Positions 53,489 through 62,902 of a stretch of DNA of 64,000 bases are shown piece after piece (the stretch's first letter is position 1; each line of letters opens with the position of its first letter). The translations under genes and the position numbers were made by a program. Under the pieces are notes generated by a model that was given only the letters and a program-made list of their open reading frames with translations, ran no database searches and had not been told where the DNA came from. Location: assembly GCA_901538445.1 (NCBI GenBank), contig LR594584.1:3567586-3631585 (forward strand), read 5' to 3'. This DNA comes from Gemmataceae bacterium. Lineage in GTDB: Bacteria > Planctomycetota > Planctomycetia > Gemmatales > Gemmataceae.

Positions 53489-54547
53489 ATGGCAAGCATC
53501 GCACAGGCCGTGCGAATGGCCCTGCACTACGGCGAGACGCACCTCGGCGTCACGGACGTGTTCGGCGAGGACGTCGGCCCGCCGCTCGGCGGCGTGTTCA
53601 CCGTCACGCAGGGGCTGAAGACCGCGTGGAACACCCCGCTCGACGAGCGCGGCATCATCGGCACCGCGATGGGCATCGCCTACGCCGGCGGCCGCCCGGT
53701 GTGCGAGATCCAGTTCTGCGACTACGCGTTCAACATCCTCGACATGTTCAAGATCGCCGGCAACCAGCGCTGGGCCAGCGCCGGCGAGTTCGACATGCCG
53801 ATCGTCGTGATGACCCCCACCGGGGCCGGCATCCGCGGCAGCCTGTACCACTCGCACTGCTTCGAGAGCTGGGCCAGCCGGCTGCCGGGCTGGAAGATCG
53901 TGATGCCGTCGAACGCGCTCGACGCCTACGGCCTGATGCTCGCCGCGATCAAGGACCCGAACCCGGTGTTCGTGCTGCTCCCCAAGGCGCTGCTGCGGGC
54001 GCGCGACACCCGGCTGATCCCCGGCGAGCCCGCCGACGCCGAGGAGCTCTCTCGGATGATCGACGCCCCGATCGGCGACCGCACCGACTGGCGGCCGCAG
54101 TGGCCGGACCTCGACGAGTACGTCGTCCCGCTCGGGAAGGGCGAACTGGTCCGCGAGGGGACCGACGGGACCGTCATCAGCTACGGCCGGCTGCTCCCGT
54201 TGTGCGCGCAGGCGGCCGACGAGCTGAGCCGCGACCACGGGCACACGTTCGACGTGATCGACCTCCGCACCCTGTTCCCCTACGACTGGGACATGGTCTC
54301 CCGGAGCGTGCAGAAGACGGGCCGCGTGCTGATCGTCAACGAGGACACGGAGATCACGAACTACGCCGAGCACCTGCTGCGGCGGATCGTCGACGACCAC
54401 TTCTACGACCTGGCGGTGCGGCCCCGGACCCTCATGGGCAAGCACATCCCCGGCATCGGCATGAACCAGAACTACGAGGTGAACAGCGTCCCGCAGCTCG
54501 GCGACGTGCGGACCGCCCTCCGCGAACTCGCGACCGACCCGGCGTGA
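53489..54547 (+). CDS. 2-oxoacid dehydrogenase E1 component, beta subunit
   Basis: Protein of 352 aa. Typical E1 beta order: MASIAQAVRMALHYGETHLG, VFGEDVGPPLGGVFTVTQGL, FCDYAFNILDMFKIAGNQRW, YHSHCFESWASRLPGWKIVM, PSNALDAYGLMLAAIKDPNP, and a C-terminal transketolase-like domain (FDVIDLRTLFPYDWDMVSRS; VLIVNEDTEITNYAEH). Forms an alpha2beta2 tetramer with the preceding gene product. A terminator hairpin follows (54556-54578). Confidence 0.9.
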   Translation: MASIAQAVRMALHYGETHLGVTDVFGEDVGPPLGGVFTVTQGLKTAWNTPLDERGIIGTAMGIAYAGGRPVCEIQFCDYAFNILDMFKIAGNQRWASAGEFDMPIVVMTPTGAGIRGSLYHSHCFESWASRLPGWKIVMPSNALDAYGLMLAAIKDPNPVFVLLPKALLRARDTRLIPGEPADAEELSRMIDAPIGDRTDWRPQWPDLDEYVVPLGKGELVREGTDGTVISYGRLLPLCAQAADELSRDHGHTFDVIDLRTLFPYDWDMVSRSVQKTGRVLIVNEDTEITNYAEHLLRRIVDDHFYDLAVRPRTLMGKHIPGIGMNQNYEVNSVPQLGDVRTALRELATDPA

Positions 54548-54555
54548 GCCGCTCT

Positions 54556-54578
54556 GCCGGTTCGTTTCCGGAACCGGC
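54556..54578 (+). terminator. Hairpin after E1 beta gene
   Basis: 8 bp arms (54556-54563 with 54571-54578), 7 nt loop, 9 nt after the stop. GC-rich; no T run. Confidence 0.55.
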
Positions 54579-54860
54579 CCCTGTGGGACCACCTCCAAGA
54601 GGTTCAAGTTTGCGGTTCAAGGTTCAACATGAGGAGCCCCGCGCGATTGCAAGGCGGAGCACGAAGGACTGAACTCGGGTCGAACAGGCCCCGCTTCGCG
54701 CTGGTGCGAACCCCCGGCACCTCGTCTCGCGTTCCCCCACCCGGCGAAGCTTGACCGCGATCGGGTCCGCATGGGAGGGGCACGTGTCTGAGCGGGTGTT
54801 CGCTCTGGACAACGACGTCCTCGGGCCTCGAACGAGGACAGGCGAGCGGTGCAAAAACGA

Positions 54861-54887
54861 ACACGGGCCGCGACTTGCGGCCCGTGT
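54861..54887 (-). terminator. Terminator of tRNA-Ser
   Basis: Perfect 11 bp hairpin (54861-54871 with 54877-54887), 5 nt loop, followed on the minus strand by TCGTTTTTGC. It lies 13 nt beyond the 3' end of the tRNA: a textbook rho-independent terminator. Confidence 0.88.
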
Positions 54888-54899
54888 AAGATTCGTCAG

Positions 54900-54988
54900 C
54901 GGAGAGGGCGGGATTCGAACCCGCGGTAGAGTTTTACCTCTACGCCGCTTTAGCAAAGCGGTGCTTTCGACCACTCAGCCACCTCTCC
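54900..54988 (-). tRNA. tRNA-Ser (GCT anticodon)
   Basis: Normal contiguous class II tRNA on the minus strand. Acceptor 7 bp (54982-54988 with 54901-54907), discriminator G (from 54900), D arm GCTGAGTGGTCGAAAGC, anticodon arm CCGCT TTGCTAA AGCGG with anticodon GCT (54952-54954), a long variable arm, and a GCGGG TTCGAAT CCCGC T arm. CCA is not encoded. It is a good control for the permuted RNAs at 13-15.6 kb: this window's ordinary tRNA has the standard order. Confidence 0.96.
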
Positions 54989-55071
54989 AAACCCGTTCTC
55001 AAAGCAACCACGCGCCACCCTTCCGAAGAAGGGTTCACCGGTTCGATCGTCATCTTAGTGCGCGGGGCGAG

Positions 55072-55327
55072 CCCAACAAGTCCTATCCCGAGTTCCCGCC
55101 GTTTCCGCACGCGACCAAGTGGTGGCAGAAGAAGATGCGTGCGGCGACGCACGACTTCGGCCCGTGGGACGATCGAAGGGCCGCTGAAGAAGGCCTCGAA
55201 CGGACGGACGTGTTCCGCTCGGCCCGGAAGCCGTCAGCGGTCACGGCCGGTGTCACGGCCGAGGACCTGACGAGGAGAACGCCCCTTCAACCGCAAGAAG
55301 CCGCCCCGTGACGTGAACGAGTTGTCA
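55072..55327 (+). pseudogene. Tyrosine recombinase/integrase N-terminal remnant
   Basis: Frame at 55072-55311 reads KSYPEFPPFPHATKWWQKKM, RAATHDFGPWDD, DVFRSARKPS, VTAGVTAEDL. This resembles the N-terminal part of the planctomycete tyrosine integrases (pattern PxFPLFPHATGRWAKKIRGK, LHYFGPWDD, GVTVKDL). It then breaks: a stop ends the frame at 55311, while another frame continues FNRKKPPRDVNELS (55286-55327). No catalytic domain (RxxH, Y) follows. It starts 84 nt from the tRNA-Ser gene. Likely the decayed end of a past integration at the tRNA. Confidence 0.72.
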
Positions 55328-55542
55328 CACCGTAACGCCGGGCCCGGAGCGCGCAGCCCAGTGGCCAGAGTTTGGGCTCGCCCAAGGATCCGCACGGTCC
55401 AGAATTCTCCGGAGGCAGAATAATCCCCGTGGGGCACGAGTCGTGGCCCGAACTCTCGCCACACTCCCGACGCGCGTGTGGCTCGCGGATAGTCTACACT
55501 CACGGTACTCGTCGATTCGCCCATCCCGCCCAGGACGATCGC

Positions 55543-56448
55543 ATGCGCCCCGCCCGTTCCCTGCCGCGCGACGGGTTCTCCCTGATCGAAGCGGTGGCCG
55601 TCATGGCCGTCATGGCCGTCCTGTTCGGCCTCGTCCTCGGGATCGTCCAGCGCACCCGCCTGGCGGCCGACCGGGTCCGGTGCCAGGCGAACCTTCGCCA
55701 ACTGGTGCTGGCCGCCCACGCCGCGCACGCCGCCCGCGGGTCGCTGCCGCCGGGCGTCGGCGACTACCCCGACGGGCTCGACCTGTACGGCACGTACTTC
55801 TACCACCTGCTCCCGTACGTCGAGCAGCGGGCGCTCTACGACGAGTCCGCGTTCTCGGGGCACAAGTTCGTGGGCAAGCACCGCGTGTACCGCCAGCCGG
55901 TGCCCCTGTACGTGTGCCCGTCGGACCCGAGCGCGCCGCCGGACCGCACGGCCACCGACGTCGCCGGAAACGTGTGGGGCGTGGCCAGCTACGCGGTCAA
56001 CGCGCAGGTCGTCTTCGCGGTCGATTACAAGGGCGCGACCAAGTCGCCGCAGAACTACGCGCGGCTGGACAGCGACTTCCCGGACGGGGTCTCGAACACG
56101 CTCCTGATGACCGAGAAGTACGCCCAGTGCTATAACACCGAGTACCCGGCGGGGGGGACGCTGTGGGCGTACTTCCTGGTGGGCAAGGGCCACCAGGCGT
56201 ACCACGCCGGGTTCAGCGTCTCGTGGAACGACCACAGCACCGGCCCGGCGTCGAAGTTCCAGGTCCGCCCGCACCCCTACGACGGCAACTGCGACCCGAC
56301 GCTCGCGGCCTCCCCGCACGAGGGCGGGATCGTGGTCGGGATGGCCGACGGGGGCGTCCGGTTCCTGTCGTCCGGCGTGACGGCGCTGACGTGGTGGTAC
56401 CTGTGTACCCCGGCCGGCGGCGAGGTCGTCCCGGCGGACGCGCTTTGA
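55543..56448 (+). CDS. DUF1559 protein with pilin-like N-terminus
   Basis: Protein of 301 aa. The prepilin-like N-terminus GFSLIEAVAVMAVMAVLFG keeps Glu +5, followed by CQANLRQLVLAAHAAHAARG and the DUF1559 body (LPPGVGDYPDGLDLYGTYFY, DFPDGVSNTLLMTE) and the C-terminal GGIVVGMADGGVRFLSSG. A lipoprotein gene follows 10 nt later; such DUF1559-lipoprotein pairs are common in planctomycetes. The start at 55543 leads directly into the motif. Confidence 0.88.
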   Translation: MRPARSLPRDGFSLIEAVAVMAVMAVLFGLVLGIVQRTRLAADRVRCQANLRQLVLAAHAAHAARGSLPPGVGDYPDGLDLYGTYFYHLLPYVEQRALYDESAFSGHKFVGKHRVYRQPVPLYVCPSDPSAPPDRTATDVAGNVWGVASYAVNAQVVFAVDYKGATKSPQNYARLDSDFPDGVSNTLLMTEKYAQCYNTEYPAGGTLWAYFLVGKGHQAYHAGFSVSWNDHSTGPASKFQVRPHPYDGNCDPTLAASPHEGGIVVGMADGGVRFLSSGVTALTWWYLCTPAGGEVVPADAL

Positions 56449-56458
56449 GGGGACCGCA

Positions 56459-56869
56459 ATGGGGCCGCGCATCCTCCGCCTCGTTGCCGCCGCCGTGCTC
56501 GCCGCCCCGCTCGCCGGGTGCGGGCCGGGGACCGGTGAGGTCACGGGCCGGGTGACGTTCCGGGGCCGGCCGGTCACCGCCGGCTCGGTCGTGCTGTTCT
56601 GCCCGGGGAAGCGGATCGCCCGCGGCGTCCTCGGTCCGGACGGCGCATACGCGATCGCCAACGTGCCGGTCGGCGACGCCGCGGTGGCGCTCCGCTTCTC
56701 TCCGCCGGCCGACGCCCTCCAGATGGGGGGCCGGCCGCTCCGCCCGGACGAGCTCCCCCCGGGGCCGCCGCCCGGCATCCCGCCCCGGTACACGGTCCCC
56801 GAGGAGTCCGGGCTCGCGGTCCGGGTGGCCCCGGGGCGGGTCGTGTACGACATCGAGCTGCTTCCCTGA
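56459..56869 (+). CDS. Carboxypeptidase-regulatory-like lipoprotein
   Basis: Protein of 136 aa. MGPRILRLVAAAVLAAPLAG then C21 is a lipobox. The mature part GTGEVTGRVTFRGRPVTAGS, VVLFCPGKRIARGVLGPDGA, YAIANVPVGDAAVALRFSPP reads like the carboxypeptidase-regulatory (transthyretin-like) domain that typically accompanies DUF1559 genes. The C-terminal 40 residues are Pro-rich with a beta-like end (GRVVYDIELLP). Its job is probably at the cell surface. Confidence 0.85.
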   Translation: MGPRILRLVAAAVLAAPLAGCGPGTGEVTGRVTFRGRPVTAGSVVLFCPGKRIARGVLGPDGAYAIANVPVGDAAVALRFSPPADALQMGGRPLRPDELPPGPPPGIPPRYTVPEESGLAVRVAPGRVVYDIELLP

Positions 56870-56907
56870 CCCGCCCCCGCGCGAGCCCCCGCCACCACGG
56901 GCCCGAC

Positions 56908-59322
56908 ATGCCACCCGCCCAGCCCGTCGCGGCCGCCCGCCCCGCCCGCCCGGTGCCCGCGGCGCTCGCCCCTGTGGCCACCGCTCTGGTCGGCCTCGCC
57001 GCGAGCTTCCTGTTGTGGCAGGCGCTGGAGGACCAGCAGGTCCGGCGGGTCCACCGGTCGCTCCAGTCCGAACTCGCCGCCGCCGCGCACCAACTCGAGT
57101 CCGAAGTCGCGGACGGCACCCGGGCCCTCGGTCAGGTCGCCCGCTGCTGGGACGCCCTGGGGGACGCCCGTGCGGCGCGGGAGGCCGCGGCGTTCGCCGA
57201 CGCCCGGCCCGGGTGCGCAGGCGTGGCCCTCGTCGGCCCCGGGGACGCGCTCCGGTGGGTCGACGGCTCGTCCTCCGGGGCACGGCCGCAGACGGTCGCC
57301 GGGCTCGGCGGCCCGGCCCTGGGGGCCGCGGTCCGGGACGGCACCCCCGCCCTGTGCTACCCCCTCCGGTCGGCGTGGGGCGGGGTCCGGATGGTCCTCT
57401 TGTTCGCCCCGCACGAACCGGGGAGCCCGCGGGGCGGGCTCGCGGCCGTGTTCCGGACCGACCGGTGGATCGACGCCGTCCTGCACGCGAACGTCGCCGC
57501 GGGGTACGCGCTGGCGGTCACCGACGGGGCCGAGGAGGTGTACGCCCGCCGGGCGGCGGAGGACGCGTACCGCGGGCTCGAGCAGTCCCTCCCGGTCCGC
57601 ACCGGCCGCCCGTGGCGGCTCCACGCGTGGCCGACGCCCGAGGTCGTCGAGGGGGAGCGGTCCCCGCTTCCCGCCCTGTCGCTGGCGGTGGGGCTCCTGG
57701 CCACGACGCTCCTCACGGTCGCGGCCGGCACGGTGAGGGCCACCCGCCGGTACGCGGCCGACCTCGAGCGGGAGATCCGCGAGCGGGAGGCGGCCCAGAG
57801 CGCCCTCCGGCGGAGCGAGTCCCTGCACCGGTCGCTGACGGAGAACCTGGACCAGGGGGTGTACCTCAAGGACCGGGACGGGCGGTTCCTCGCCGCCAAC
57901 CCGGCGTTCTGTCGCCTCGTCGGGCGGGACGCGGCCGCCGTTGTCGGCCGGACCGAGGCGGAGCTGCTGGCCGCCGCCGACGCGGCGGCGACCCACGCCG
58001 GGGACGAGCAGCGGGCGCGGGACGCCGGCCGGGCCGAGGGCGAGCGGACGGTCGCGGTCGCCGGCGCCCCCCGCGTGGTCCGCTACACGCTGACGCTGCT
58101 GCGGGACGGCAGCCTCCTGGGGCTCACGTGGGACGTGACCGAGTGGCGGGCCGTCGAGGCCCGGTTCCGCCAGGCGCAGAAGATGGAGGCGTTCGGACAA
58201 CTGGCCGGGGGCGTGGCCCACGACTTCAACAACCTGCTCACCGTCATCAACGGGTTCACCGACCTGCTCCTCGAGGGCCTGCCTCCGGGCGACCCGCTGC
58301 GGGAGGCGGCCGGCGAGGTCCGCAACGCCGGCGAGCGCGCCGCGGCCCTCACCGCCCAGCTCCTCGCGTTCAGCCGCAAGTCGATCGTCGAGCCGAAGGT
58401 CCTTGACCTCAACGACGTGGTCGCCCGGGTCGGGAAGATGCTCCGGCGGCTGATCGGCGAGGACGTGCCCCTCGCGACGGAGCTCGCGGACGGGCTCCAC
58501 CGGGTGTGGGCCGACCGGGGACAGGTCGAGCAGGTGCTGGTGAACCTTGCCGTGAACGCCCGCGACGCCATGCCCCGGGGCGGCCGGCTCACCGTCCGGA
58601 CCCGGAACGTCGAGGTCGCCGCGGGGGCGGACCGGCGGCCCGGCCCCTACGCCGAGCTGGCGGTGTCCGACACCGGCGTGGGGATGACCGACGAGGTGCG
58701 GGCCAAGATCTTCGAGCCGTTCTTCACCACCAAGGACGTCGGCCAGGGGACCGGGCTCGGGCTGGCGACCGTCCACGGCATCGTGTCCCAGGCCGGGGGG
58801 TACATCGACGTGGCGACGGAGCCCGGCCAGGGTACGACGTTCTCGGTCCTGCTCCCGGCGGTGGACGGCCCCGCGGCCCGGCCCGAGGTCCGGGCCGCGG
58901 CGACCGGCGTGCCACGGGGCTCGGAAACGGTCCTCCTCGTGGAGGACGAACTGGCCGTGCGGCGGCTGGCACGGGCCGCCCTGGAGGGCGTGGGGTACCG
59001 GGTGCTGGAGGCCGGCAGCGGGGCCGAGGCGGTGCGGATCGCCGACCAGTGCGCGGACCCGATCGATCTCCTGGTGACGGACGTGGTGATGCCCGGGATG
59101 GGGGGCGTGGACGTGGCCGCGGCCGTCCGCGCCCGCCGCCCGGCGACCCCGGTCCTGTTCGTCAGCGGGTACACCGACGACGACATCGTTCGGTACGGGC
59201 TGGGAGGGGACGGGACCGCATTTCTCCAGAAGCCGTTCACCCCCCAGTCCCTCGCCCGGAAGGTACGGGCCGTTCTCGACGCCCCGGCCGGCGAGTGTGC
59301 CGGACCCGCCCCGGCGCACTGA
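56908..59322 (+). CDS. Hybrid sensor histidine kinase with receiver domain
   Basis: Protein of 804 aa. N-terminal TM (LAPVATALVGLAASFLLWQA), a sensor region of about 220 residues, a second TM (LALSLAVGLLATTLLTVAAG), then a PAS domain (ENLDQGVYLKDRDGRFLAAN, PAFCRLVGRDAAAVVGRTEA). HisKA box: GQLAGGVAHDFNNLLTVING with His438. HATPase: VLVNLAVNARDAMPRGGRLT, DTGVGMTDEVRAKIFEPFFT, GTGLGLATVHGIVSQAGGYI. A C-terminal receiver has phospho-acceptor Asp725 (LLVTDVVMPGMGG) and LFVSGYTDDD. No response-regulator partner is adjacent; the signal is unknown. Confidence 0.93.
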   Translation: MPPAQPVAAARPARPVPAALAPVATALVGLAASFLLWQALEDQQVRRVHRSLQSELAAAAHQLESEVADGTRALGQVARCWDALGDARAAREAAAFADARPGCAGVALVGPGDALRWVDGSSSGARPQTVAGLGGPALGAAVRDGTPALCYPLRSAWGGVRMVLLFAPHEPGSPRGGLAAVFRTDRWIDAVLHANVAAGYALAVTDGAEEVYARRAAEDAYRGLEQSLPVRTGRPWRLHAWPTPEVVEGERSPLPALSLAVGLLATTLLTVAAGTVRATRRYAADLEREIREREAAQSALRRSESLHRSLTENLDQGVYLKDRDGRFLAANPAFCRLVGRDAAAVVGRTEAELLAAADAAATHAGDEQRARDAGRAEGERTVAVAGAPRVVRYTLTLLRDGSLLGLTWDVTEWRAVEARFRQAQKMEAFGQLAGGVAHDFNNLLTVINGFTDLLLEGLPPGDPLREAAGEVRNAGERAAALTAQLLAFSRKSIVEPKVLDLNDVVARVGKMLRRLIGEDVPLATELADGLHRVWADRGQVEQVLVNLAVNARDAMPRGGRLTVRTRNVEVAAGADRRPGPYAELAVSDTGVGMTDEVRAKIFEPFFTTKDVGQGTGLGLATVHGIVSQAGGYIDVATEPGQGTTFSVLLPAVDGPAARPEVRAAATGVPRGSETVLLVEDELAVRRLARAALEGVGYRVLEAGSGAEAVRIADQCADPIDLLVTDVVMPGMGGVDVAAAVRARRPATPVLFVSGYTDDDIVRYGLGGDGTAFLQKPFTPQSLARKVRAVLDAPAGECAGPAPAH

Positions 59323-59408
59323 GGAGTAGCTCGAGCCGGGGGGTCTGATCGCCGGCGATCGCCCCGCCCCTGGGGCAGACCAATTGCTCAGCTTCTGAAC
59401 CGGCCTGG

Positions 59409-61244
59409 TCACTTCCCCGACAGCGCGCGGTCGAGGTTGAACGCGGCCGAGATGAGCCCGAGGTGCGTGAACGCCTGCGGGAAGTTGCCGAGTGCCTCGC
59501 CGCTCGGCCCGGTCTGCTCCGCGTACAGCCCCAACTGGCTCGCGTACCCGAGCATCTGCTCGAACCGCAGCCGGGCCTCGGCGAGCAGCTTCGGGTCGGT
59601 GCGGCCGGCCCGGGTCAGCGCCTCGATGAGCCAGAACGAGCACATGTTGAACGTGCCCTCGGTGCCGGGCAGCCCGTCGGGCGCGTGCTCCGGGTTGTAC
59701 CGGTACACGAGCCCGTCGGCGGCCAGCCCGCCGGCCTCGAGGGGCCGGCGGACCGCGTCGAGGGTGCTCAGCATCCGCGGGTCGTTCGGGGCGGTGAAGA
59801 ACACGAGCGGGAGCAGCAGCAGCGAGGCGTCCAGCGCGTCCGACCCGTAGCTCTGCACGAACGCCTTGCGGTCCCCGCTCCACCCCCGGGTCATGACCTC
59901 GTCGAGGATCGCGTCGCGGGCCGCGAGCCACCGGGCCCGGTCGGCCGGGAGCGACCGCTTGTCGGCCAGCCGGAGCCCGCGGTCCAGCGCCACCCAGCAC
60001 AGCACCCGCGAGTACACGAAGTCCCGCCGCCCGCCGCGGACCTCCCAGATGCCCTCGTCCTGCCGCTGCCAGTTCCCGGCCACCCAGTCGATCATCCCGC
60101 GGAGCCGCACCCAGTCGTCGTACGTGATGGGCGAGGCGTACTTGTTGAACAGGTACACGGCGTCCATGAGCTCGCCGTAGATGTCGAGCTGGAGCTGGCC
60201 GTGCGCGCCGTTGCCGATGCGGACCGGTTTCGAGCCCTTGTACCCGTCGAGGTGGGGGAGCTCGAACTCGTCGAGTTCGGACTCGCCGCCGATCCCGTAC
60301 ATGAGCTGGAGCGGGCCGTCGCAGTGCGCGTCCGGGTTCCGCCACCGGTGCCGGAGCCAGTCCATGAACCGGACCGCCTCCTCGGTGAACCCGATCCGCA
60401 GGAACGCGTACACGGTGAACGCGGCGTCGCGGATCCAGGTGAACCGGTAGTCCCAGTTCCGCACCCCGCCGATCCCCTCGGGCAGGCTCGTGGTGAGGGC
60501 CGCGACGATCGCCCCGGTGGGCTCGTAGGTGAGCAGCTTGAGCGCGAGCGCCGAGCGGTACACCTGGTCCCGCCACCGGCCCTTGTAGGTACACTTCGCC
60601 AGCCACGCGTGCCAGTAGTCCACGGTCCGCTGGAACAGCTCCGCGGCCCCGGCCGCGGTCGGGCACCCCTCCTGCTTGTGGCCGGGGGCCACCACCTGGA
60701 GCACGAACGTCCGCTCCTCCCCGGCCCGCAGCGACACCTCGCCGGTCGCCCCGCCGCCGGCGACCCGCAGGTCGATCGGCGACGACAGCGCGAGGCACAG
60801 CCCGGGGCCGTCGAACCGGACCCCGCACTCGTCCGGGTACGCCGCGTGCTCGGCGCGGGCGTAGTCGAACGCCGGGCGGCACTCCACCTTCACCGACAGC
60901 TCCCCGGTCACGACCCGCACGCGGCGCACGAGCTGGTGCTCGCAGGCGTCGCCGGGCCGCGGGACCGGCATGAAGTCGATCAGCTCCATGATCCCGTCCG
61001 GGTGCAGGAACCGGGTGACGAGGACGTTCGTGTCGGGCCAGTAGAACTGCTTGTGCCGCGCGCCCTCGACCCCCGGGGCGATGCGGAACCGGCCGCCCTT
61101 CGCGTCGTCGAGGACCGCCCCGAACACGCTCGGCGAGTCGAACCGCGGCAGGCACATCCAGTCGATCGAGCCGTCCTGCCCGACCAGCGCGGCCGTGCGC
61201 AGGTTCCCGATGACCCCGTAGCTCTCGATGGGCTGGTAAGGCAT
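59409..61244 (-). CDS. Glycoside hydrolase family 15-type enzyme
   Basis: Protein of 611 aa, starting [20 protein letters not shown], with the GH15-like signature [20 protein letters not shown], then [20 protein letters not shown] and a catalytic-domain part with [40 protein letters not shown] and [20 protein letters not shown]. Bacterial relatives are glucoamylases or trehalases, intracellular when no signal peptide is seen, as here. It may work on trehalose or alpha-glucans as part of storage metabolism. The substrate is not readable. Confidence 0.92.
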   Translation of the reverse strand: MPYQPIESYGVIGNLRTAALVGQDGSIDWMCLPRFDSPSVFGAVLDDAKGGRFRIAPGVEGARHKQFYWPDTNVLVTRFLHPDGIMELIDFMPVPRPGDACEHQLVRRVRVVTGELSVKVECRPAFDYARAEHAAYPDECGVRFDGPGLCLALSSPIDLRVAGGGATGEVSLRAGEERTFVLQVVAPGHKQEGCPTAAGAAELFQRTVDYWHAWLAKCTYKGRWRDQVYRSALALKLLTYEPTGAIVAALTTSLPEGIGGVRNWDYRFTWIRDAAFTVYAFLRIGFTEEAVRFMDWLRHRWRNPDAHCDGPLQLMYGIGGESELDEFELPHLDGYKGSKPVRIGNGAHGQLQLDIYGELMDAVYLFNKYASPITYDDWVRLRGMIDWVAGNWQRQDEGIWEVRGGRRDFVYSRVLCWVALDRGLRLADKRSLPADRARWLAARDAILDEVMTRGWSGDRKAFVQSYGSDALDASLLLLPLVFFTAPNDPRMLSTLDAVRRPLEAGGLAADGLVYRYNPEHAPDGLPGTEGTFNMCSFWLIEALTRAGRTDPKLLAEARLRFEQMLGYASQLGLYAEQTGPSGEALGNFPQAFTHLGLISAAFNLDRALSGK

Positions 61245-61274
61245 GCTCTCTCCCGTGGGGTGGGTGCCGTCATG

Positions 61275-62690
61275 TTAGCGACCCGGTGCGGCCCCGGTCC
61301 GCTCGCGGAGCAGCGCGTCGTGGGTGGCGAGCTTGTACAGCTCGCCGAGGGTCGGGTGGTTGAAGCACGTCTGGAGCAGCAGGTCCGCGCCGGCCCCGGT
61401 CATCAGGGTCAGCACCCCGATGTGGACCACCTCGGAGGCCAGCTCGCCGATGACGTGCGCTCCGAGGAGCTTGCGGTCGGACCGGCGGAACAGGAGCTTC
61501 AGGAACCCGGCCGCGTCGCCGATGATCTTCCCCCGGGCGACGTCCGCGTACTCGGCCCGGCCGACGAGGAACTCGACCCCCTGCGCGCGGAGCTCGGCCT
61601 CGGTCGCGCCGGCCGAACTCACCTCGGGGATGGTGTAGATGCCCGTCGGCAGCACCGGCGCGACCGGCCCGCGGCACGGCTCCCCGAAGGCGTGCCCGGC
61701 CGCGGCCCGGCCCTGCTCGGCGCTGGTCGAGGCCAGCGCCGGGAACCCGATCACGTCCCCGACCGCGTAGATGTGCGGGACGTTCGTCTGGAACTGCGCG
61801 TTCACCGCGAGCCGCCCCTTGGGGGCGACGTCCAGCCCGGCCGCGGCCGGGTCCAGTTCGGCCGTGCGGCTCGTGCGGCCGGCGCAGATCAGCACGTGGT
61901 GGGTGACCAGTGTGCCCCCCGACGACAGCCCGAGCCGCACGTCGCCCTCGGGCGGCGCGTCGCACGACGCGACCGTCTCGCCCCAGACGAACCGCACCCC
62001 GAGCCGCCGCATCCCGGCCTCCAGCGCCGCGGACAGGTCCGCGTCGAGGAACGGGAGCAGCGCGTCGCGGCCGTCCACGAGGTGCGTCTCGACCCCGAGC
62101 GCCGCGAACATGCACGCGTACTCGCTGCCGATCACCCCGGCCCCGACCACCGCGATCGACCGCGGCATCTGGTGCAGGTCAAGGAGTTCGTCCGAGTCGT
62201 GGACCCGCGTGTGCTCGAACGGGAACCCGGGCGGGCGGAGCGGCACCGAGCCGGTGGCGACGACGATCTTGTCCGCGGTCAGGTCGCGCTCGCCCCCGGC
62301 CCCGGCGACCCGGACAGTGTGCGGGCCCGCGAACCGCGCGGCGCCGTGAACCAGTTCCACGCCGTACCGCGTGAGGAGCCCTCGGATCTGCTCGCGGTGC
62401 GCGGCCTTGATGGTCCGCTCGTGCCGCAGCACGTCGTCGATGGTCGCGTCCCGGCCCAGCGACAGGTCCACCCCGTACAGGTCGCGGCTCCGGAGCCCCG
62501 AGAGGGCCAGCGCGGTCTCCCGCAGCGTCTTGCTGGGGAGCGTGCCGGTGTTCACCGCGGCCCCGCCGACGAACGGGGCCTTCTCGATCAAGGCGACCCG
62601 CTTACCGAGCCGGGCGGCCGTGACGGCCGCGGTCTCGCCGCCCGGACCGGCCCCGATCACCACGAGGTCGAACGCGTCAGAATCGGTCAT
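61275..62690 (-). CDS. sthA: Soluble pyridine nucleotide transhydrogenase
   Basis: Protein of 471 aa from the ATG at 62690. Flavoprotein disulphide reductase fold: FDLVVIGAGPGGETAAVTAA, GSVPLRPPGFPFEHTRVHDS, SIAVVGAGVIGSEYACMFAA and HIYAVGDVIGFPALASTSAE. The active site shows GGAAVNTGTLPSKTLRE: the redox Cys pair of lipoamide dehydrogenases is missing, which is the hallmark of SthA-type transhydrogenases (one Cys retained or none). Pathway: NADH/NADPH balance. It lies 30 nt upstream of the GH15 gene on the same strand and may be co-transcribed. Confidence 0.9.
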   Translation of the reverse strand: MTDSDAFDLVVIGAGPGGETAAVTAARLGKRVALIEKAPFVGGAAVNTGTLPSKTLRETALALSGLRSRDLYGVDLSLGRDATIDDVLRHERTIKAAHREQIRGLLTRYGVELVHGAARFAGPHTVRVAGAGGERDLTADKIVVATGSVPLRPPGFPFEHTRVHDSDELLDLHQMPRSIAVVGAGVIGSEYACMFAALGVETHLVDGRDALLPFLDADLSAALEAGMRRLGVRFVWGETVASCDAPPEGDVRLGLSSGGTLVTHHVLICAGRTSRTAELDPAAAGLDVAPKGRLAVNAQFQTNVPHIYAVGDVIGFPALASTSAEQGRAAAGHAFGEPCRGPVAPVLPTGIYTIPEVSSAGATEAELRAQGVEFLVGRAEYADVARGKIIGDAAGFLKLLFRRSDRKLLGAHVIGELASEVVHIGVLTLMTGAGADLLLQTCFNHPTLGELYKLATHDALLRERTGAAPGR

Positions 62691-62793
62691 GCTTGCTCCG
62701 GGGGTGGCCCTCCCCGAACCGTTCCCGGCTGTTTGCGCGCGAGGGATGGGGGACGTCACCGCAGCGGGAGCAACCGCCGTGCCGGGGTCTCCG

Positions 62794-62837
62794 GCACAAG
62801 GACGTGGCGCGTGAATGCGCCTCGTGCGTCCTTGTGC
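62794..62837. repeat. Hairpin in the divergent promoter region
   Basis: 11 bp arms (62794-62804 with 62827-62837) with a further short stem inside (62806-62810 with 62817-62821). It is between the divergent sthA and the next gene, hence upstream of both starts. It may affect regulation rather than termination. Confidence 0.5.
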
Positions 62838-62902
62838 CCGCGGCCGCCCGGGGGTACGCTCCGTTCCACGCCCCGCCACCCCGCCCCTCCCGGTGAACAG
62901 CC

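Noticed and set aside
55234-61155. Minus-strand open frame of 1973 codons
   Set aside because: It is a shadow of the DUF1559 gene, the histidine kinase and the GH15 gene in another frame; composition is almost only Arg, Gly, Pro, Ala and Val.
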